Origin: Elgaria multicarinata webbii
Lineage: Eukaryota > Chordata > Lepidosauria > Squamata > Anguidae
Direction: 5' to 3'
DNA length: 64,000 nucleotides
Assembly (NCBI RefSeq): GCF_023053635.1
Contig: NC_086177.1
Location: 91,918,001 to 91,982,000 of the forward strand
Shown: piece by piece, positions 12,381 to 23,601 of the stretch
How positions within the stretch are numbered: the stretch's first letter is position 1
How the letters are laid out: the number at the start of each line of letters is the position of its first letter
The notes under the pieces: model-generated
Seen by the model: the letters and a program-made list of their open reading frames with translations, nothing else
The model's database searches: none
What the model was told of the DNA's origin: nothing
Position numbers and translations under genes: made by a program

Positions 12381-12759
12381 GCTGTGTTCAGACAACACGA
12401 TAGTCGATGGTGGGATAATAATCAACTCTACAGTTGTTTACCTAGGGGGTACTCCCCACACAGCATGATAATAACCAACTGTGGTGTGAACCACTCTTGA
12501 CTTGCGACTCTGTGGCTGATGAAATAGCCAATGGTGGCCGAAGAAATAATCAACAGTGCCCTCCACACAACACAATAACCAATAGTGGTTCAAATAGCCA
12601 ACTCTGCACAGCATTGGTTATTTGCATTGGCTATTTCGGCCAAATAGTCAACCGTTGGTTAAAAATCTTCCTCCACACAACACGAGAACCCATGGTGGGT
12701 AAAATAACCAACCATTGACTATTTAAACCACCATTGGTTATTGTATTGTCTGAACCCAG
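12381..12759. mobile_element. MITE with TTCAGACAA-type terminal repeats
   Basis: Left end GCTGTGTTCAGACAACACGA and right end (reverse complement) CTGGGTTCAGACAATACAAT form inverted terminal repeats. The hexamer TCTAGG flanks both ends (12375-12380 and 12760-12765), a probable target duplication, though CTAG symmetry makes its length uncertain. The inside holds many direct and inverted variants of 'AACCAATGGTGG'. No transposase. The superfamily is not determined. Confidence 0.65.
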
Positions 12760-12796
12760 TCTAGGTGGCTAAAGCTGAAAACGGATGCTGATCTGG

Positions 12797-13065
12797 AATC
12801 ACAGAATAGTAGAGTTGGAAGGGGCCTAAAAAGCCATTGAGTCCAACCCCCTGCTCAATGCAGGAATCCACCCTACAGCATACTTGACAGATGGTTGTGC
12901 AGCTGCCTCTTGAAGGCCTCTAGTGTGGGAGAGCCCACAACCTCCCTAGATAACTGGTTCCATTGTCATACTGCTCTAACAATCAAGAAGTTTTTCCTAA
13001 TGTCCAGCTGGAATCTGACTTCTGACTGGCACCTTGGCCTGATCTAGCAAGGCTCTTATATTCCT
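12797..13065 (-). mobile_element. CR1 LINE 3' fragment
   Basis: It is the antisense CR1 3' region, with GTAGAGTTGGAAGGGGCCT, CAACCCCCTGCTCAATGCAG and AGTTTTTCCTAATGTCCAGC. It parallels 19735-20075. Confidence 0.8.
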
Positions 13066-13535
13066 ATCAGAATTAAAAGCCATATACACTGTGCATTGTG
13101 GACAGGGTTAGTTTCCAATGCCCTTGGACTTGAATAGCCATGCTAGAGGTTTAAGCTGCACTCTCAGTTACGGATGGGCTAAGAAGGCAATTTCACAATC
13201 TCTACTCTTGTCTAAATATCAAGCTCCATCTTGAAGTCAGCTTCCATTTTCAGGGAGCAAAACCCCTTTCAACATCACAGTCTCCAAGGTAACAGCTCCT
13301 CAACAGTTAGCATTAGTACGAGCCGGTTTCTGGCATATAAGTACACAGACTGACTTCCTGACATGTTCGTTGAAACATTTTACAGATAATTCTGGGGCAG
13401 GACCTCACTCAGAGCTGTAATTTCCAGGTCTGTAGCAGAAATGAGGAGGGAGATGCTCATCCCATCGAGATCAGGAGGACAAACATAATTATTTGAAAGT
13501 GAAGGAAAAGTAGTAACTTCTCTTTCAGAGATGAG
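13066..13535. other. NUDCD1 intron 2, no clear feature
   Basis: Nothing beyond intronic sequence is recognised. Confidence 0.35.
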
Positions 13536-13539
13536 GTAG

Positions 13540-13557
13540 AGGTGTGTGTGTGTGTGA

Positions 13558-13591
<34 letters not shown>

Positions 13592-13594
13592 ATG
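13540..13594. repeat. (GT)n(GA)n compound microsatellite
   Basis: A GTGTGT run passes into GAGAGA runs with one GACA interruption. Confidence 0.9.
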
Positions 13595-13633
13595 AGAGAA
13601 CACAACAGGCTTCCAAAAGATAGAGGAACATCA

Positions 13634-13862
13634 TGTATTATTATTATTATTATTATTTACATAGCTGATCCAGAGCCAAAGCTCTCTGGGCGGTTTACGT
13701 AGGATAAAAAACACTATACAAAAAATTAAAACCACAAAAACATACAGTTTTAAACCACAAAAACATACAAAAACAAACCCAGGTTAATTACATATTGCTA
13801 AATGCCCGGAAGAAGAGGAAAGTCTTGACCTGGCACTGAAAAGATAACAATGTCAGCGCTAG
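13634..13862 (-). mobile_element. LINE 3' end
   Basis: It starts with an ATT microsatellite and runs through CCAAAGCTCTCTGGGCGG to AAAGTCTTGACCTGGCACTG. This is the reverse complement of the element at 3765-4192, so it is the same family in opposite orientation. Confidence 0.65.
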
Positions 13863-14889
13863 GCTGACATTTTTATACTTCTCCTCCATGGATTTTACAT
13901 AATAAAAAGCCCAGCAATCCTAGCTCCTTTCTTAGCTTCTTCTCAATGGCACATAGCCTTTGATATTCCTAGAACTTTATGCAATCCTTTCTGCAGAAGC
14001 AGCTTCTGGGTTCCAGGCAATTGCATTCAAACCTGGTCTCCTCACCTTTCGTTTGGCTGTGGGGTTTCTAAGGGCCCACAGATACCTGCTGGAGTTCACC
14101 TTTACTATTAAATTCCAAAGCATTCTCTAGAATTCACTATGGAGTCTATTTCAATTACCACATTTTAAAAGAACCAGAGTACTTCATCAATAAGCATGTG
14201 TGCCAACTCAGAAAGGGCTCATACAAAAAGATCCTGGAATTAAAACGTTTACGTAAACAGAGGCAAAACTTTCGGGTGATGAACAGATGGAAGGACATGC
14301 CAGCAATTTGCTTCCAGTGGCTGTTTGAATTAAGATTAGGACAGGAGTGTTACACAAACCTATCTGAGCAATTAGCACGCCAGCAGCATAAGTTCCAACT
14401 TTAAATTAAAAATAAAGTAAGCATTATCCTAAGTATTGGTCTATGAAACTATTTTAATTGATAATGCAGTAACTTCATAACTGCAAAAGTCATAATAGCA
14501 ATACTTAATAGGTGAAAGGAGAACTCGATACTGTGCTATGGAATAGTACACGCTTTATTACACAGCTGTTAAATTCCACTAAACAATGTATAATCTTGCT
14601 ATTACAATACTTAACTCCGATAAAATGAAATACCATGTAGTCAATAACATGGAAGAGTGCATAAATTGGGTAGTTCAATTAATATTACTGATTAGTGAAA
14701 TAATTAAAGATAGTCAAGGAATGTGAAACTTTTATTGGATTGTGTAATTATGGAAATGAGCAGAGTTCCATTAATTCTTAAAGTACCAAAGGCCATGAGG
14801 TACAAATGTTTGAACTCTAATCCATTGCATAAATTTATTGGCCTGATCTCTATCTTTTTATCGGGAGAGACTTTGAAAGCGGGATCACA
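13863..14889. other. NUDCD1 intron 2, no clear feature
   Basis: AT-rich intron. A 68-codon open frame at 14198-14404 has no recognisable motif or splice context and is not called as a gene. Confidence 0.35.
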
Positions 14890-14894
14890 CTGAC

Positions 14895-15533
14895 TGTTAC
14901 TGGTGTGATGCTTTTATCAAAGAGACTGCAGCATGTAGGGAAGAGAGCTTTAAACTATCCCAGCCGTGCTTATGTCATGGCTAACCCTACTGCCCCTGTT
15001 TTGGGGGAAGGTGTTTCAGGTAATCAATCAGACTCAGATTCGGAACTAGAGGCGGCAGCGCCAGACACCAGCCAGCCTGTACCAGTGGGGGAGAAAGCTC
15101 TCACGGGCGATTCACCCACTGGGAGTCAGCCCTCTCCAGAGCTTATCTCCTCAAGGCCAAATCCTACACACTCAGCGGGAAGTGAGCTTTCTTCCGGAGG
15201 AGAGCACCCCGACAAGATAGCTGATGCTAGGGTCCGCCGGAAGCTAAAGCACACGGAGCGGAAAGGTGTGAGAAGGTCGGTCCAGCTAGAATTGCACCAG
15301 AACTTGCCTCCGCACAAGGCTCTCTGAAGTTACGGGCGTTTAAGGGAAAGCTGCCTGTTCTCCTTGGTAGGACAAATGTCTCGCTTAGTTTGCATAGTTT
15401 TGCCTAGGGGGAAGTTTCCAAGAGATCAGACTCTCTTCAGGTGGAAGAGATGTTTGTTGCTTAATAAAAGCTTTGTAGATTACCTAGCAAGCCTCGTCAT
15501 TTGCAAAGGTTTTCAGAGAAACACTACAGCACA
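14895..15533 (+). mobile_element. Solo LTR (Gypsy-like), with 5-bp target duplication
   Basis: It starts TGTTACTGGTG and ends ACTACAGCACA, flanked by CTGAC on both sides (14890-14894 and 15534-15538). A poly(A) signal sits in TTAATAAAAGCTTTGT near 15460. No internal region follows, so it is a solo LTR left by recombination. The matching bases around the ends would also allow a longer 11-bp repeat. It is the best-preserved of the related copies and is moderately young by comparison with 847-1676. A 140-codon open frame lies inside it (14905-15327). The Gypsy assignment is inferred from LTR style. Confidence 0.7.
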
Positions 15534-15790
15534 CTGACTGGGGGTTGGGTTGGGTGGGAAGAGCAAGAGTGTATTTATGTGCCTGTGCATATCGGGAAAG
15601 AGGGCATGTGTCTGAGAGCGAGGGGAGCAGGTGAGGGAGAAGGCTGTGAATGTGTGGCACTCAATCCACAACCCACTGCTGTAGGAGCAAAATAGTTGGC
15701 CAATCCTATCTTAAACGAAAACCCCCAAGAAAAAATGGAGTGTTATTTTTGTTCATTACAAGGCATTTTGACCTGGCTCACATGACACGT

Positions 15791-15993
15791 AGGGCTCATC
15801 TGGGGTTTTTTAACCAGCAATGAGCTGTGGTGTGTCCGGGTGCCATTTTGAATATCCACACCCCTCGCATTACCTTCGGTTTGTTGCTACGCAAGCATTG
15901 TTTAACCCTCAAATAACTAGGGATTGCTTATTGAAAATGGCACCAGGCACATGCCGTGGCTCGTTGCGGGTTCAATAACTCCCGATGAACCCA
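15791..15993. mobile_element. Palindromic MITE
   Basis: The left end GGGCTCATCTGGGGTTTTTT pairs with the right end, whose reverse complement is GGGTTCATCGGGAGTTATTG. Inner arms AGCAATGAGC and GCTCGTTGC also pair. Length is about 200 bp, with no coding capacity. Confidence 0.6.
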
Positions 15994-15999
15994 GCGTTT

Positions 16000-16714
16000 T
16001 GTGCAAACCGGCTCACTGGCTGCATTTGGATATCATACAAAAGTTTTCAATGACAAACAAGTCCATGCACTCCCCGCTCTCCTAACTAGAAATCCAATAA
16101 ATGTTTCTATTACAATTATAGAATGACACAGAAACAACACCAGTCTAAAACAAAGATTAATTACTATGGATACCACAGAGGACATTTGGGTTCATCTTTT
16201 TTCTTTTTACAAGATGCCCAGCAGCATCTTGATGAAGCATATTTTGGCACCTTAATCCATATCAATAAAAATGACAGAAAGCCAAGATGTCCAAATACAT
16301 ATTATTAATTTTTGGAGGGGGGATAATCTTGCATATACAATGAAGCTGATTAACTAGCTATGAAGTTTCCTTTACTCCTTCTAAATATCTTGTTGGGGTT
16401 TACAGAGAACCCATAAGGAAAGAGGACATTTTATTGTGCAATGGTCTAACTACAGCAAAAATCCTGATCACCTCTAAATGGCATTTCTCATCCTCTCTCA
16501 CTATTAAAGGATGTTTACAAATTGCTAGACAAAATTAACAAATTATTTAATTGAGCGAAGGGAGAAAGAAAAAGCAAACCTTTGAGCTAGGCGGAACTGA
16601 TTTGTGTATAAACCATGAAGAATTTATAGTTTTGCTGAAAAATTATGGTGTGGTCCTTGTACACATCATGAGAAGTGAATCTGGGCATCATTATTATTTT
16701 TGCTGTAATCTTAC
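16000..16714. other. NUDCD1 intron 2 (3' part), no clear feature
   Basis: AT-rich sequence with no recognised element. Confidence 0.35.
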
Positions 16715-16869
16715 CAGAGTAACACTTAAATTCATGACTCTTCCAAGTTGATCAACATAATAAATATTATCTTGGTACCAGGAATCAAGATGTAGGTAGT
16801 TATACATGCCAAAGGCACGCATGTGATCCAAGGTGTACTGATCATCTCGAAGTTTGACTTCTGCTACCG
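16715..16869 (-). CDS. NUDCD1: NUDCD1 coding exon 2
   Basis: Acceptor CACCCAG precedes 16869 and donor GTAAGA follows 16715 on the minus strand. It encodes [40 protein letters not shown] and [11 protein letters not shown]. Human has '[26 protein letters not shown]' here. Two bases complete the Pro codon begun in exon 1. Length is 155 nt. Confidence 0.96.
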
Positions 16870-17960
16870 CTGGGTGGGGAAAACGAGAAAAAGAGGAGAC
16901 CAGGTAAACCATTTTAAACTGATGGTTATTCAAAACTAAATGATAATTATTATATTTAATAGACAATTACACTGGCTAATCTTAGGGACTTCGGTTCAAA
17001 ATAAATAGTTGCCTTGAAAAATAGAACTGCTTTTTAAGCCTGCGATCTGCTGGATTGAGATGTTTGCCCCCCCCCCACAAAAAAGTTAAATAAATACACT
17101 GAAGCAGGTCTGATAAGCAAGAAAGAATCATCTGGTGCCTTTGACTTATGTCTGTGGAAGATGTAATTTTGTAAAGAGTTTAAGACGTAATTTTGTAAAA
17201 GGTTTAATTTTGGAAAGGGTTTCCTATCATCTTCAAAGCTTCCGTCCACCCACCCCGCAAAAAATATGTGAAGAAAAGATGCAACGGAGTGGTACTAGAA
17301 GCTGGCAGACCTTCAGAGCCTTTTTGCCTGGGAACAGGTCATTCCAGCTTCCCCATAATTATACTTCAATTTCCTTCAGAAGTAATAAAAGTACAGAAGG
17401 ACTGTACTCACATATGGTAAACAACACACATACAGGAATAGTGAAGGTCCTATTGTGAGGATCACTGGACTACCAAATCAGGTTCCCTTGTATCTGAACA
17501 ATTTCTTATGCCTATCCTTTGATGTGCTAACTGCACCTGCCACTACGGTAGCATTGCCTATCTCTTCCTTATCACCAGTCTGTGATGAGAAATCTGAGAT
17601 AAAGAAGGGATTCACTAGCAAGAGAAACCCCAGGGTTTCCCTTGCTAGTGCTAAGTCAATCTATGAGCCTCTAGGACTCCTCTCCTTGCTAAGGATCAGT
17701 CAGATGACTTGCCAGGTTAAAAGCTGTAAAATTCTGGGGTGTAGCCTTAGTGGCTCTTATATAGTCCCTGCACTCTGCAGTTTACACTGAGATGCAGCAA
17801 TGTCCAAATTTCTCTTTCCATCATCCTTAGTAAATCACTATGCTACCCAAGACAAATCTTTGCTTGCACTGCCACCCTGTGGATTCAACCTGCCACAGCG
17901 TATTAACATAGTTATAAAACAGTTGTGAAATTTTAGGGCCCATATTATTATCATAGTTAC

Positions 17961-19598
17961 TAGGGGTGTGCACAGACCCCCCCGCTCCGCTTCACTTGCA
18001 GATCCGCCATTTTCCGGATCGGGCCGCTCCGCCCCGCCCCCGCTCCGCCCACTTCCGCTCCGCCCGGAGCTCCGGATCCGGATCCGGAGCTCCGTTTCCC
18101 CCCCCCATAGGCTTGCATTGAAAGCTAAAAAATTATACAACTTTTTTTCTGTTCAAGTTAGAAACCTCATGTTTGGCACCATGACACCTCATGGGGATAT
18201 ACACACGCATGCCAAGTTTCAAAGCAATCCCATCATCCCCTGATTTTTGGCGAATTTTTGAAAATCGGGCACCCCACACACAACATCCCTGCGAGGTGGG
18301 CAGGGGAGGAGGGAGGGAAGGCAGGCAGGCATGCAGCTGGCATTTCTGGGGGCATAAGGAAGTGAGCCAAGGATAAGCCAGTAATGCATATAAAATGGAA
18401 TAAATAAACAAATAAACAAAGGAGGGGTGGAATTAAAAGCAGCAGTGTTGCTCAATAAACAACAAGAAGAACTTTTTTTAAAAGGCTATATCTGTCTTTT
18501 ACCAGCAATAGGGGGACGTGCCCGGGGGAGGGGGAAGTAGCTGCCAGTTCAAGACACTGACAGCCACAGCTCCGAGAAGAAGTAAAACGCTCACTTCGAC
18601 TCAGAACAGGCATTGCTCCACCACTGAAAAGTGACCATTCACTTCAACTCATGATAGGCATTGCTCCACCGTTTTACTCTCTTTGGAAGGCTCTATGGCC
18701 TTCCAGTGCAGGAGAGAGTGGGGGCACGTCCACGATGAGATGCCCTAGGGGAGCTCATCCCCTTGCACCACATCGATTCAGTTGTTCACCAAGGTTAGGG
18801 TGGGGAGCAGTGCTGTGTTTCTATCTCTTATTCTTGGCTTAGTATATGATTTCAGGTTGTGTTTGTGCATTTGGTGGGGCTACTGTGTTAAAAAACACGG
18901 GGAAAAGCCCGTTCAGATGAAGAAAGAGAAGTTTCCCAGAATCCCAAGTTACCTGTTTTGCCTATGCCCTCCTCCAACTTTGGGATCATCATGACCGGGA
19001 GCTGACTCTGCCCCTCAGCCCTTTGAAAAAGGTATTTTTCCCGCCGATTTTTTAAAAACGTCTAGCCCGCGACCCGTACGATGCAGAAAGTTGAGAGTGG
19101 TCTCAAAATGACCCCCATCCACGACTCTCTGTGCACAAGAATTTCCAGAACGATAGCTTAAACCCCCCCCCCAGTTATCCCCGATTCTTTCCCTCAATGC
19201 AATCCTATGGGCGAAAAGCCGAAAACGCAGTTTGAGCCGCGCGGTTGACCCGATTTTCACAAAAATATAGCCCGCGACCCAGACAACGCAGAAAGTTGAG
19301 AGTGGTCTCAAAATGACCCCCATCCACGACTCTCTGTGCACAAGAATTTCCAGAATGATAGCTTCAAAAACAACGTAGTTATGCGCGATTATTTGCCGCA
19401 ATGCAATCCTATGGCGAAATGTTTTCAAGATGGCGACCGGAGCGCTCCGCCTGAACTCGGAGCTCCGAAAAATGGGCGCTTCTCTTCGCCTTGCTTCTAG
19501 GGGGTCCGCGGTCCGCTCCTACTCCGCCTCTGGGTAAGGCGGAGCAGGCCAATCCGCTACTGCTTCTACGCTCCTAATCGGAGCGGAGCACATCCCTA
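17961..19598. mobile_element. Non-autonomous hAT element, 1.64 kb
   Basis: Terminal inverted repeats are TAGGGGTGTGC on the left and TAGGGATGTGC (reverse complement) on the right. A perfect 8-bp target duplication ATAGTTAC lies at 17953-17960 and 19599-19606, the hAT hallmark. The ends are very CpG-rich, and a perfect 30-bp palindrome made of GGATCC and GGAGCTCC lies near 18061-18092. No transposase frame is seen. The right half contains an internal direct repeat of about 205 bp. Confidence 0.85.
19059..19430. repeat. Internal ~205-bp direct repeat inside the hAT element
   Basis: The block beginning TAGCCCGCGACCC at about 19063 recurs at about 19268. Both are followed by GCAGAAAGTTGAGAGTGGTC and, farther on, by CAATGCAATCCTATGG. 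The two units remain highly similar, so the duplication is recent or was transmitted with the family. Confidence 0.8.
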
Positions 19599-19697
19599 AT
19601 AGTTACTATGCTTGTAGCTCAATCCCCACTTTTACATTTGAATGTTTAGTAGAACCCCCAAATTTTTTAAAGAAAGTTTTAAAATGTAGTTGTCTTT

Positions 19698-20543
19698 GGC
19701 TCAGCTCAGACAACACGTTTCTCAATGGTGGTTAGAATCATAGAGCTGGAAGGGGCCTATAAGGCCATCGAGCCCAACCCCCTGCTCAATGCAGGAATCC
19801 ACCTTAAAGCATACCTGACAGATGGTTGTCCAGCTGCCTCTTGAAGGTCTCTAGTGTGGGAGAGCCCACAACCTCCCTAGGTAACTTGTTCCATTATCAT
19901 ACTGCTCTAACAGTCAGGAAGTTTTTCTGATGTCCAGCCGGAATCTGGCTTCCTATAACTTGAGCCCATTATTCCAAGTCCTGCACTCTGGACTTGTGAC
20001 AACTTTTCAAGTATTTGAAGAGTGCTATCATGTCTCCCCCTCAATCTTTTCTTATCCAGAACTCCATGATAGAGTTTTTACACCACCACTGAGAAATGTA
20101 TTGTCAGGTGGAAAAACTCCAACCCACAGTGGAGTGGTGGGGGTTTTTTTTTGGAAACACTCCACACAGAATATTCACACTGTGCAGAAGAGAGTTCCTG
20201 AACAACCGTTGTGGGGTTTTCGCTGCATTGTGTTGACTTTTCCCACTGGCTACAGAGTTCCCTGGCAAGAGTGGCAAAAGGAGTGAGTGCAGCTCTAGGA
20301 GAGCTGCCAGGATTGGGTTTTTTCCCCAGCAATGGCTGATGGGATACCATTGGGAGGACCAGGGGAGGAGAGAGGGTGGAGGAACTGTTGATCAAACATC
20401 GCAATGGATTTTACTTAACTCCACGGTAGCCCACAGTCACACAATGGTGGAGTTAGAACATGTGTGAGGAGTACCCCCTAAAAACTCAACCGCTGAGTGG
20501 AGTTTTCACACTGCGTTGATTAGCATGTTGCCTGAACTGACCC
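19698..20543. mobile_element. MITE family E copy, split by a CR1 fragment
   Basis: Its ends are GGCTCAGCTCAGACAACACG and, in reverse complement, GGGTCAGTTCAGGCAACATG. The 3' 430 bp match 53175-53589 closely. The symmetric flanks carry TTT on each side. A CR1 fragment (19735-20075) lies inside the left arm and is missing from the 53-kb copy, so it is a later insertion. No coding capacity. Confidence 0.7.
19735..20075 (-). mobile_element. CR1 LINE 3' fragment nested in MITE E
   Basis: Antisense CR1 3' sequence: CATAGAGCTGGAAGGGGCCT through TCCAGCCGGAATCTGGCTTC and ATCATGTCTCCCCCTC. It resembles 12797-13065. Confidence 0.8.
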
Positions 20544-20559
20544 TTTAACTCACTACTAC

Positions 20560-21450
20560 AAACCTACAACACTGTGGTATGTGGCATCAGAGCAGCCTTC
20601 TTCAACGGGATTCTCTCCAGACACGCTTGACTGCAACCCCATCATGGCTGAGATGGAGGTTAGGGAAGGCTAGTGGTCAGCCCACTTCATCCTTTCAGAG
20701 GCTACTTTAATAAAACTTGCATTGTTTTCATCCAAGAAAAAACGGGTTGCATCAATTTAAGCAATAAGAAAGAGAGGTGGATGAACCCTATTTGTTTTAA
20801 AAAATCCCTACAGTGCTTCCAGATGCAGTTTTATCCTGCCTCAAAGATGGAATTTTTCAGGGGAAGGGGAAAAATCTAGACAACAGTTCAATTTGTAACC
20901 GGTGCTTTCTGACTGCTCTTCCATCTTTTTTCTTACCAGAAAAACAATCCATTAAGTAGGAAAAGGCAAACTAAATGCACAATGCCTTTTGATGGATAGT
21001 GTGCTAGGAGCTCTCCATCTGCAGACACCTCTATACTACCATTCTAAAAGCATCATGTAAAGCTATTTAGAAAAATAAAACCACCCATATTAAATAATAT
21101 AACCTGGCACTTTTTTAAAAAGAAAAGAAAAGAAAAGCCATATACTGCCACAGCAGTTCTACACAATCAGCATACAGGAGCTATACAGATATAAAAGGTT
21201 GATCTTCAATTGGTGGATCAGGAACAAGAAGGTGTATCAAACCGGTGGCACCATCATTTTGTAAAGGTGTGTTTAAAAGAAAAGGTAGATGGGTAAGGCA
21301 GAGAGGGAAGGATACAGGAAGAAAAAGACACACACAATTATACATCGTAAAAAATTAAAAATGGGTCCCACTTACACTCATCAAAGGACCTCATCTAGGT
21401 CTCCCTGCCTTCTGAAGCTAGGTGGTGGGGAGGGGACCAGAGAAACAGCC
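20560..21450. other. NUDCD1 intron 1, no clear feature
   Basis: No recognisable gene or bounded repeat, apart from a short AAAAG run near 21120. Confidence 0.35.
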
Positions 21451-21454
21451 ACCT

Positions 21455-21600
21455 CTCTTATTTAATTTATTTATCATATTTATACCCCGCTCCTCGGCCA
21501 AAAAAGGCTCTCGGAGTGGCTTACACTTAGCAAAAAAGACAGTCCCTGCCCTCAGGCTTACAGTCTAATAAAGACATGACACACAAGGAAAAGGAGTCTC
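21455..21600 (-). mobile_element. Retroposon tail fragment
   Basis: CTCGGCCAAAAAAGGCTCTC followed by CAGTCCCTGCCCTCAGGCTT matches the tail of the 105-bp-unit retroposon (24119-24480) in reverse complement. The 105-bp units themselves are missing. Confidence 0.6.
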
Positions 21601-21639
21601 TTGTGGGCCCTCATATGTGGCATGATCTTCCCAGAAAGC

Positions 21640-21940
21640 TTGCCTACTGTCAAGCTTGAAATCCTTCCAACATGAAGCAAAACCTTTATTTGCCCAGAAC
21701 TTCCATAATGGAGAAGACTGTCAATGGCTACTGGTCCTGGTGGTTGTGTGCTACCTCCAGGGTCAAAGGCAGCAAGCCTATATACACCAGTTGCTGGGGG
21801 ATGTGGGTGGGAGGGTGCTGTTGCACCACACCCTGCTTGTGGGTCCTGAGCAACAGGTGGCTGGCCACTGTGTGAACAGAGTGCTGGACTAGATGGACCC
21901 TTGGTCTGATCCAGCACAGCACTTCTTATGTTCTTATTGG
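21640..21940 (+). mobile_element. CR1 LINE 3' end
   Basis: It contains CTGGACTAGATGGACCCTTG, GTCTGATCCAGCACAGC and the terminal TTCTTATGTTCTTATT repeats typical of a CR1 3' end in sense orientation. Confidence 0.85.
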
Positions 21941-22054
21941 AGACAGAAGGGCTGTAACTCAGGCGTCCAGCATGCATTCCAGGTTCAATCTGCAGCCATC
22001 TCCAGAAGGACTGGGGAAGACTCTGAAAATCTGGAAAGCTGCTACCAGTAAGTA

Positions 22055-22152
22055 TACACCAGCCTTCTCCAAACTGGTACCACAGTGGCTGGGGATGATT
22101 GGCACTGTAGTCCAATACATCTGGAGGGTGCCAGGCAAAGGAAGGCTGATGT
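22055..22152. mobile_element. Palindromic MITE C
   Basis: CACCAGCCTTCTCCAAACTG on the left pairs with GGAAGGCTGATG on the right. The interior has TGTAGTCCAATACATCTGG. Related copies lie at 26535-26640, 28937-29050 and 33126-33790. Confidence 0.6.
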
Positions 22153-22198
22153 AGACAATATAAACTTACTCCAGTATAAGTTAGCTTCCTATAATTTA

Positions 22199-22364
22199 GG
22201 GCACAATCTTAAGCATGTTTTGACAGAAAAAAGGCCTACAATTCCCAGCATTCCCCAGTCAGCATATTTTATTTATTTATTTATTACATTATTATATCAC
22301 CCAATAGCCGAAGCTAGAGAGATGCTGGGAATTGTTGGGCTTTCTTCTATGTAAACATAAATAG
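22199..22364. mobile_element. Palindromic MITE A with LINE tail in its loop
   Basis: The left arm GGGCACAATCTTAAGCATG...CTACAATTCCCAGCATTCCC pairs with the right arm GATGCTGGGAATTGTTGGGC. Positions 22262-22318 are a minus-strand LINE tail (TATTTATT run, then CACCCAATAGCCGAAGC) separating the arms, so it is a later insertion or rearrangement in the loop. Confidence 0.65.
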
Positions 22365-22993
22365 CTAGCTTTAAACATCCTGGCCTACATTTACTGCCAC
22401 TATGCTCTTTTACTGTACAAAATTCTGCTAATGTATATAAGTGAGAAGTGTGAATGGGTGAAGTAGTGTCCACCGCCCACAACACTCACCCTAATGTTAG
22501 AGTAGAGAAACTTGTGACAATTGTAAACAAGCTTTTTTAAAAAAAGAAATTTAAAAATAAAAAAGGCAGCCAGCTGCTGGCCGGCAGCAAACCCTGTTAA
22601 CAGCAGCAGCAGCTTGCAACAAGTGAGGATACAGTCAGAAAATATGTTTGAGGAAAGGGGAGAATGTACCACAGAACACAGAAAAAGCTACAAAAGTTTG
22701 AGCTAAAACATGATGGTATTTTTGGCAATTTTGCCTGTGCTCCTTTTGCATTTACCATGTGGCTTCCAAAACCTTCTCTGAATGGAATTCGACCCTCGTC
22801 CTGAAAGAGAATCTGCACCCTTCCTTTAATGGATAGACCTTTCCTATGGATAGACCATAGTGGTACATAAAACAAACAGCATGGTATTTTATCTTCTCAA
22901 ATGTCTGTACGGTATTTTATTTATTCTATTTCCTCAACTGTCTATGATTTGGCCAGAAAACGTTTGTTACTGGGTGGATTAAAATCAAATAAG

Positions 22994-23112
22994 GATGAAA
23001 TCCCATGCATGTTTAGACAGAAAAAAGGTCCTACAACTCCCAGCATTCCCCAGCCAGAATGCTGGGTGTTGGTAGGACCTTTCCCTGTCTAAACACGCAT
23101 GGGGTTGCACCT
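22994..23112. mobile_element. Palindromic MITE A
   Basis: The arms GCATGTTTAGACAGAAAAAA and CTGTCTAAACACGCATGGGG enclose CTACAACTCCCAGCATTCCC. Length is about 118 bp. Confidence 0.7.
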
Positions 23113-23483
23113 GAAATAAACTTACAGAAATCCACACATACAAGCCTTCCAGGCCATTTCCTGCCCCATAGAGAGATGCCCAGAGGTAATGCTTCCTCCT
23201 CACCCAAGAAGCTTTAGGTTTGAGGCCTGCTGGAGGTTTGGACTCAATAATGGGAGACCCATCATAAATTGCTTGCATTATTCTAATTATTTTATTTCTT
23301 ATGTTTTTACTCTTCTTTTTTCCTAGAAATATAGCAAGAAAAGAAAAAGTGGCGGTGATGTGGGGGAGAAATTTAGGCATGGTCTTAGATGGGGTTTGCT
23401 TTAGGTAGGGTGGTCCCCTAGCCCGTGTTTTGCCCCTCCCCAGAGCAACGAAGAGGCCCCCTTCCCTGTCCCCCAGCACTCAC

Positions 23484-23601
23484 GGGAGTCCAGCCCCACT
23501 TGGTAGCAGGCCAGCGGCTCCAGCGACAGCTTGTAGCCCTCAAACTTGGGGTCCAAGAGCAGCCGCTTGACGCGCAGGGAGCAGTTCGCAGCCGCCTCCA
23601 T
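23484..23601 (-). CDS. NUDCD1: NUDCD1 coding exon 1 (start codon)
   Basis: The ATG is at 23601-23599 on the minus strand. It encodes MEAAANCSLRVKRLLLDPKF, then EGYKLSLEPLACYQVGLDS, against human 'MEVAANCSLRVKRPLLDPRFEGYKLSLEPLPCYQ'. The donor GTGAGT follows 23484. Length is 118 nt, ending one base into a Pro codon. The start agrees with the human N-terminus and lies in a CpG-rich stretch. Confidence 0.97.

Noticed and set aside
14198-14404. Basic 68-codon frame resembling a small protein
   Set aside because: No homologue recognised, no splice sites or promoter, and it lies within an AT-rich NUDCD1 intron.
20078-20404. Paired frames on both strands near 20.1-20.4 kb
   Set aside because: They fall in MITE E, whose other copy at 53.2 kb gives similar chance frames.
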